Part shown: piece after piece, positions 60,060-64,000 of the stretch
Layout: the number at the start of each line of letters is the position of its first letter
Position numbering within the stretch: position 1 is the first letter of the stretch
Assembly (NCBI GenBank): GCA_020091685.1
Contig: CM034608.1
Coordinates: 11,365,046 to 11,429,045, forward strand
Length of the DNA: 64,000 nt
Source of the DNA: Lutjanus erythropterus
Taxonomy: Eukaryota > Chordata > Actinopteri > Lutjaniformes > Lutjanidae
Direction of reading: 5' to 3'
The notes under the pieces: model-generated
What the model was told of the DNA's origin: nothing
What the model saw: only the letters and a program-made list of their open reading frames with translations
Databases searched by the model: none
Translations under genes and position numbers: made by a program

Positions 60060-60490
60060 ACGACCAAGTAAGCAAGATTAATTAAAATGATAATCTACAG
60101 GCTGAATACATTTCACAGTTAGCTAGGCGGCTGTTTGAAATTGCCGTGCCGAGTTTTAAAGTCAAAGTGGAGTGTTGACCTATTCATCTGCTTTGGTGAA
60201 ACAGTCATTAGCCCAATTAAGAACATGCAGACAATGAAATCCCCGTTATATGCAAAACACTCAGTGCTATTATATACTTCATTAATGTAATGTAATGTAT
60301 GGTAATGAGAAAAGAAAAATCATCTTTGAATTTTTGTCAGCTGTGGATGTTAAATAATGTATATATCTTTTTAAACAAAGTATTTGAAGAGCCAACATCT
60401 GTGCAAATAAGGCTGTTAGAATGTAAATTATTCTCTTAAAGGCTTAAGAAGAGAGTGAATAGTTATAATATTTTCATCCTGCAGTCTTTT
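60060..60490. other. Candidate conserved non-coding element with TTAATTAA
   Basis: Repeat-free DNA with TTAATTAA at 60078-60085, 'aatgataatcta' just after it, and CpG-bearing 'gctaggcggctgtttgaaat' at 60122-60141. Such mixtures of homeodomain-type sites in non-repetitive DNA are typical of conserved regulatory DNA, but conservation cannot be seen here. Confidence 0.25.
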
Positions 60491-60599
60491 GTGGCACTTT
60501 ACACCATCGGAAAATGTCCTTTAGCAATTCTGATTGCAAATTTTCTGTTGTATTCTATTGTGTTCTGTATTCTTTCCTTATAATTTCATTTTCCACATT

Positions 60600-60790
60600 T
60601 TCCAGAATTGACCCTTTGCTAAGCCCCTCCTCCAAACAGCAACTGTCCAATCATAGATTAACAACCATAACAGTTAACAGTGCCTTTCCTGTTCTAGTTG
60701 CTGGGAAAATACGGGATACCTCTAGACATCTCAGATACAGCAGAGAGTGAGGAAGACGTAGAATTTACTTATTGTACATTTAACATAAGC
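60600..60790 (+). repeat. Dispersed repeat family A, copy 3
   Basis: 'ctagttgctgggaaaatacg', 'ggatacctctagacatctca' and 'gatacagcagagagtgagga' align with copy 2 at 35865-35930 ('ctagttgctataacttccag', 'ggatacgtcagatacatcag', 'atatgacagagagtgagga') and, more weakly, copy 1 at 17288-17340. It keeps an extra left part, 'ctaagcccctcctccaaaca' and 'ctgtccaatcatag', that the other copies lack. Non-coding. Confidence 0.65.
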
Positions 60791-61669
60791 TGCAAACATT
60801 ATTGCAGCTTTCATCTGCAATAATATATAGAATCAAAGTGTGATGATGATAATGCATCTCTTCTCCAGCTCTCTTCCTAAACTCATCATATTCTGGCGGG
60901 ATGACTGGATGGAAGGTCTGTTGCATTTAATCTAATCCTTGCACCTCCTTTTCTGATGTTAGAGTGTAATTCTGTCTATCTGATAGACAAAAGAAATCCA
61001 ATGATTACCATGGGACTTCAGTGTTTTCCAGGCCATGAACCTCTTAGCTGGTAGCGAGAGGGAGCAGGGACCCCCATATATCACATTGAATACTGACGTG
61101 TTGCTTCTCATTTGCACTTAAACGTAGCTGTTAAGTCAGCAGCAGTTGCAGCATGGATAATGTTAGGGACGTTTGGAAGGTAGGCGTATGTTAGAGCCTC
61201 TTGCTTACGAAGTTATGAAACAATTCCTTTGAATCACGTGGGATAATAATTATAAAAAATAATAGTTATCAATAGGTGCCTCACAGTGATTTAGTAGGTA
61301 AGCTAGCCTTTGTCAGTGTTGAGTAGATTAAATGTTTTTGGTTTTCTTCACAATAGGCTGATTTACCATTGTTAATAGTAGTATTCATGTTGATGTGTAT
61401 TTGAAGACGCATTTTAATTTTTTAAAGAAAAAATAATAATTTGGCTGCCTCCCTATAATACTTCTGAGGATCCTGTGTTCAACAAGGTTAACTGACAATT
61501 CCAATGTTAAATCTGCCACCATCATTACGGTTAACTGCATATGTCTGGTATGAGAATGGAAAGCTTGACTGGTGTAGCAACAGTAACGCAGGGCTGGGTT
61601 TCGCAAAGGGTCAGTTTTGTTGCCTTGTTTCATTTACGTGCTTTTGTTTTTTAAAGTTTTTTGTACTCT
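60791..61669. other. Non-coding stretch, nothing assigned
   Basis: AT-rich; no gene or recognised element. The 82-codon minus frame 61385-61633 has no domain. Confidence 0.5.
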
Positions 61670-62470
61670 TTTAAAAATAGCTGCTGATGCTTCAGGATTG
61701 AGGATGCTGCAACACAGCCTGCTGTTTCTCAGATGCTCTGTCTCCCTGTGCAGAGCTTAATCAGAACATGGGTTAGATTCTCTATTCCCTAGATGTCGGA
61801 TAATCCTCTTATGAAGTAACTGTAAACCCAAACTCGAGAATGTCTCTCATCAGTCTCCCATTCACTCTTAGACAACATACACACGCAGCGCACTGTGTTA
61901 CTGTGCAAGCTGAGCCCCTCACCCTGACACGGGTGAGATGGAAAAAGATTTTAAGAAGATGGTCCTCAATCAAAGTCAATTAGCAGCAAAGAGAGGGTGA
62001 TCTCTGCGTATGTTTGCACTTGCATGTATGTATCTGTATGTGCATGCCTGTGCTTGGCGCGCTTTTTTGTGTGTGCGTGTGAAGCTCTGCACTCGCCTCC
62101 TCATCGCCATGCTTCATTTATCTGTCATTAGCAGAATTAATGGCCATGGGTTTGGGCCAGGGAGAGAATATGGCACCTTTCCAAATTAGGAGAAAACAAC
62201 TCTGTGAGCAACTCAGGAGTTGCACAGAGTTGGGGGGTACTGTAGGGATGGTAGTGAAGGATGAGGATATGGATGAGGATTAGAAAGTCATAGAGAGAGA
62301 AGAAGACACAATGAAAGAACAAGAATAGATGCAGATAGGGAGAGAGCATATTTAGAAAAGATTGTCTTGCAAGGAAGTAGAAGTAACTGAAAGTAGGTTT
62401 TTTTTTCAAGTGGATGAAGTTGAAAAAGTAGGTGTTCCATTGTAAGTGTGAAAGCAAGAAAATAAAAGGA
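61670..62470. other. Evenly composed stretch, then TG- and purine-rich tracts
   Basis: 61670-61980 is repeat-free with balanced composition and could be unique DNA. (TG)-rich words run at 62005-62090, followed by 'tcattagcagaattaatggc' at 62126-62145. The plus strand is purine-rich at 62220-62400. The 106- and 77-codon minus frames over 62137-62521 are antisense of the purine tract. Confidence 0.45.
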
Positions 62471-64000
62471 ACTTCTCAAAAGCGCTGATGCATGATTACC
62501 AGCCTTCACATACATGGTCAAGTGCTTCCTCGCATAGCAACAGAGTTCGCTTCCAACTCCTTCTGCAGTTTTTCATTGTGTGCCATTATGGCTGATTCAA
62601 GTGTTGCCAATTTTACATAATCATGTCTTTACAGTTGCCCAGGAACACTGGTTTAACATTGGTTGGAAGATAGCACTTATGAGGCAGGGTATTCACTTGT
62701 GTATGCTCAAATACTTTATTTTATACATTCACGCTTCTTCGTGTGGTTGAATACTGAAATTAACCTTCCCTAAGTCCATTTTTGCTCTGTGCTCCAGTAC
62801 CAGTTGAGCAAACTTTGCATCTAAGTCAGCTTTCTCCTTTTCTTGACATATAAAGAGTCAAAGTCCCTCCCCTTCTGGTGGACAGCCATGGGATCTTGCT
62901 TCAAAAAAATGGTGAGAAGTATTTTTTTTATCCTATTTGAATTGTGCCATGAATTACACGTTTGTTAATTTAGAAGATTATCTGACAAGTCAAGAAAGTT
63001 GCTGTTTGTTTTAAAACTGTTTGACTTAAAACTTAAACCTGTGAAAATATGTAATGAGATAGACCACACACCAAACAATTGTGTAAGTGGCATCATGACT
63101 TCCTCCCTCCAAAGGTAAGATTAGTTACTGAAGCCACAATGCCTGTTTCCATACTGGGGTTTAGTCACACAAGCAACGATTCTTGCTTGTTTTTTCACTT
63201 TCTAGCTGACCATAGGGTCACATCTTCAGCTTGCTACTTGCAATCTAAAACTCTAACCAGCTAAGTTGATGTAATTAGACAGCATTTAGCTAACATTAGC
63301 TAATGTAAAATGCATATATATATGTTACATTTATTTTTTTAACCATCTTCAAAATGTGTTTTTTCCCATGTCAAAGTAAGTTTTTTTTAAGTAACTACTT
63401 ATATGTACTTTTTTTTTGCTTCATACTTAACATAAAAATTGATGATAAGTCAGACGAAATAATGTAAAGGCTTGCTGCAAGGTGAACGCTTGAACTAATA
63501 AGGTGAACTAACTGTATACTGTATGGCACCGCTGTATATAATGTGGCTCACTGGTACATGCTGAGAGGAAAATGATTTGCTCTGACCTTGTGTAGGTCGG
63601 TGCTTAACCATGATACTTAACACAAGGGTTATTTTCTACAGACATGGTGAAGAAAAGTAAAGTGGATGCAGGTGGTGAAGAGCGAAAACATGGGTTGGAG
63701 TGGAATGAGTGGAAAAGGGCATAAATAGAGAGGCGGTAAGAATATATAAGGGTTCATTATGGTTAGAATGAACATGAAAAGACAAGTGGGAGGGTGATTA
63801 GTTTGTGAAGTTCACCGTTATGCAGTCTATCTTATTATGCATTAGACTTTTTTTTTAGTTTAATAGAAGTGAGGTGTTAGAAAGATGTAGTTTTAATTGG
63901 ATACCTAATCACATGTAATAATATGTATGCTCTGATAATCACAGTAAAATTCAATTGTCTTTGATTTAAAGCTGTATCTACAGAAAAGAGCAACTTCCCC
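62471..64000. other. Non-coding stretch to window end, one weak first-exon-like site
   Basis: A TATAAAG word lies at 62849-62855, an ATG in good Kozak context (cagccATGG) at 62888, then eight codons (MGSCFKKM) and a donor-like GTGAGA at 62912. MGSC is compatible with N-myristoylation. No further exon is visible, so no gene is called. 63265-63325 has 'agctaac' words and an (AT)n run. The rest is AT-rich without recognised features. Confidence 0.3.

Overview
The window looks like vertebrate nuclear DNA, most probably from a ray-finned (teleost) fish. It is AT-rich, long open frames are absent, and (CA)n, (TG)n and (ATCC)n microsatellites are common. Several interspersed repeats match families I know as widespread in teleosts: LINE 3' ends, a Penelope-like GIY-YIG remnant, small inverted-repeat DNA elements, and the 'tccatccattatctgtatccgcttatcc'-type element. 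The teleost assignment rests on recognising these repeats by eye and is an inference.

I found no protein-coding exon, tRNA, rRNA or CRISPR array that I can support. The longest open frames (185, 155, 139 and 136 codons) are a tetranucleotide-repeat frame, the antisense of a purine tract, an unrecognised frame beside an interspersed repeat, and a low-complexity frame. The window is best read as intergenic or long-intron sequence dominated by old, broken mobile elements.

Layout. 0-1 kb: CpG-richer segment with three CACGTG boxes and a perfect CRE (TGACGTCA). 3.4-5.6 kb: two copies of one repeat facing each other. 5.6-9.8 kb: repeat-poor. 9.8-14.0 kb: dense repeat cluster (short dispersed repeat, hAT-like end with a degenerate tandem array, LINE 3' fragment, fold-back element). 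14-17 kb: mostly unassigned. 17.0-17.4 kb: first copy of repeat family A and (AAAAC)n. 17.8-18.5 kb and 22.3-22.6 kb: homeodomain-site-bearing stretches that could be conserved non-coding elements. 20.3-21.0 kb: a short repeat split by a nested insertion. 26.0-26.8 kb: segment ending in AATAAA plus A18, like a retroposed transcript. 27.6 kb: G-rich purine tract. 30.15-30.58 kb: decayed coiled-coil-like coding sequence. 31.2-36.2 kb: LINE/SINE-type repeat, a 486-bp inverted-repeat element, a five-unit tandem module and a composite element with the second family A copy. 37.8-40.3 kb: four retroelement or repeat remnants side by side, including LINE and Penelope-like fragments, both on the minus strand. 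45-51.4 kb: second copies of families B, C and D. 53.0 and 56.5-57.9 kb: further repeats. 60.0-62.2 kb: third family A copy among repeat-poor sequence. 62.8-63.3 kb: a tiny ATG-plus-donor arrangement worth checking.

Four dispersed families (A-D) recur at least twice inside these 64 kb and can be compared with each other directly. No genes act together here. Any function would be regulatory, and that is untested.
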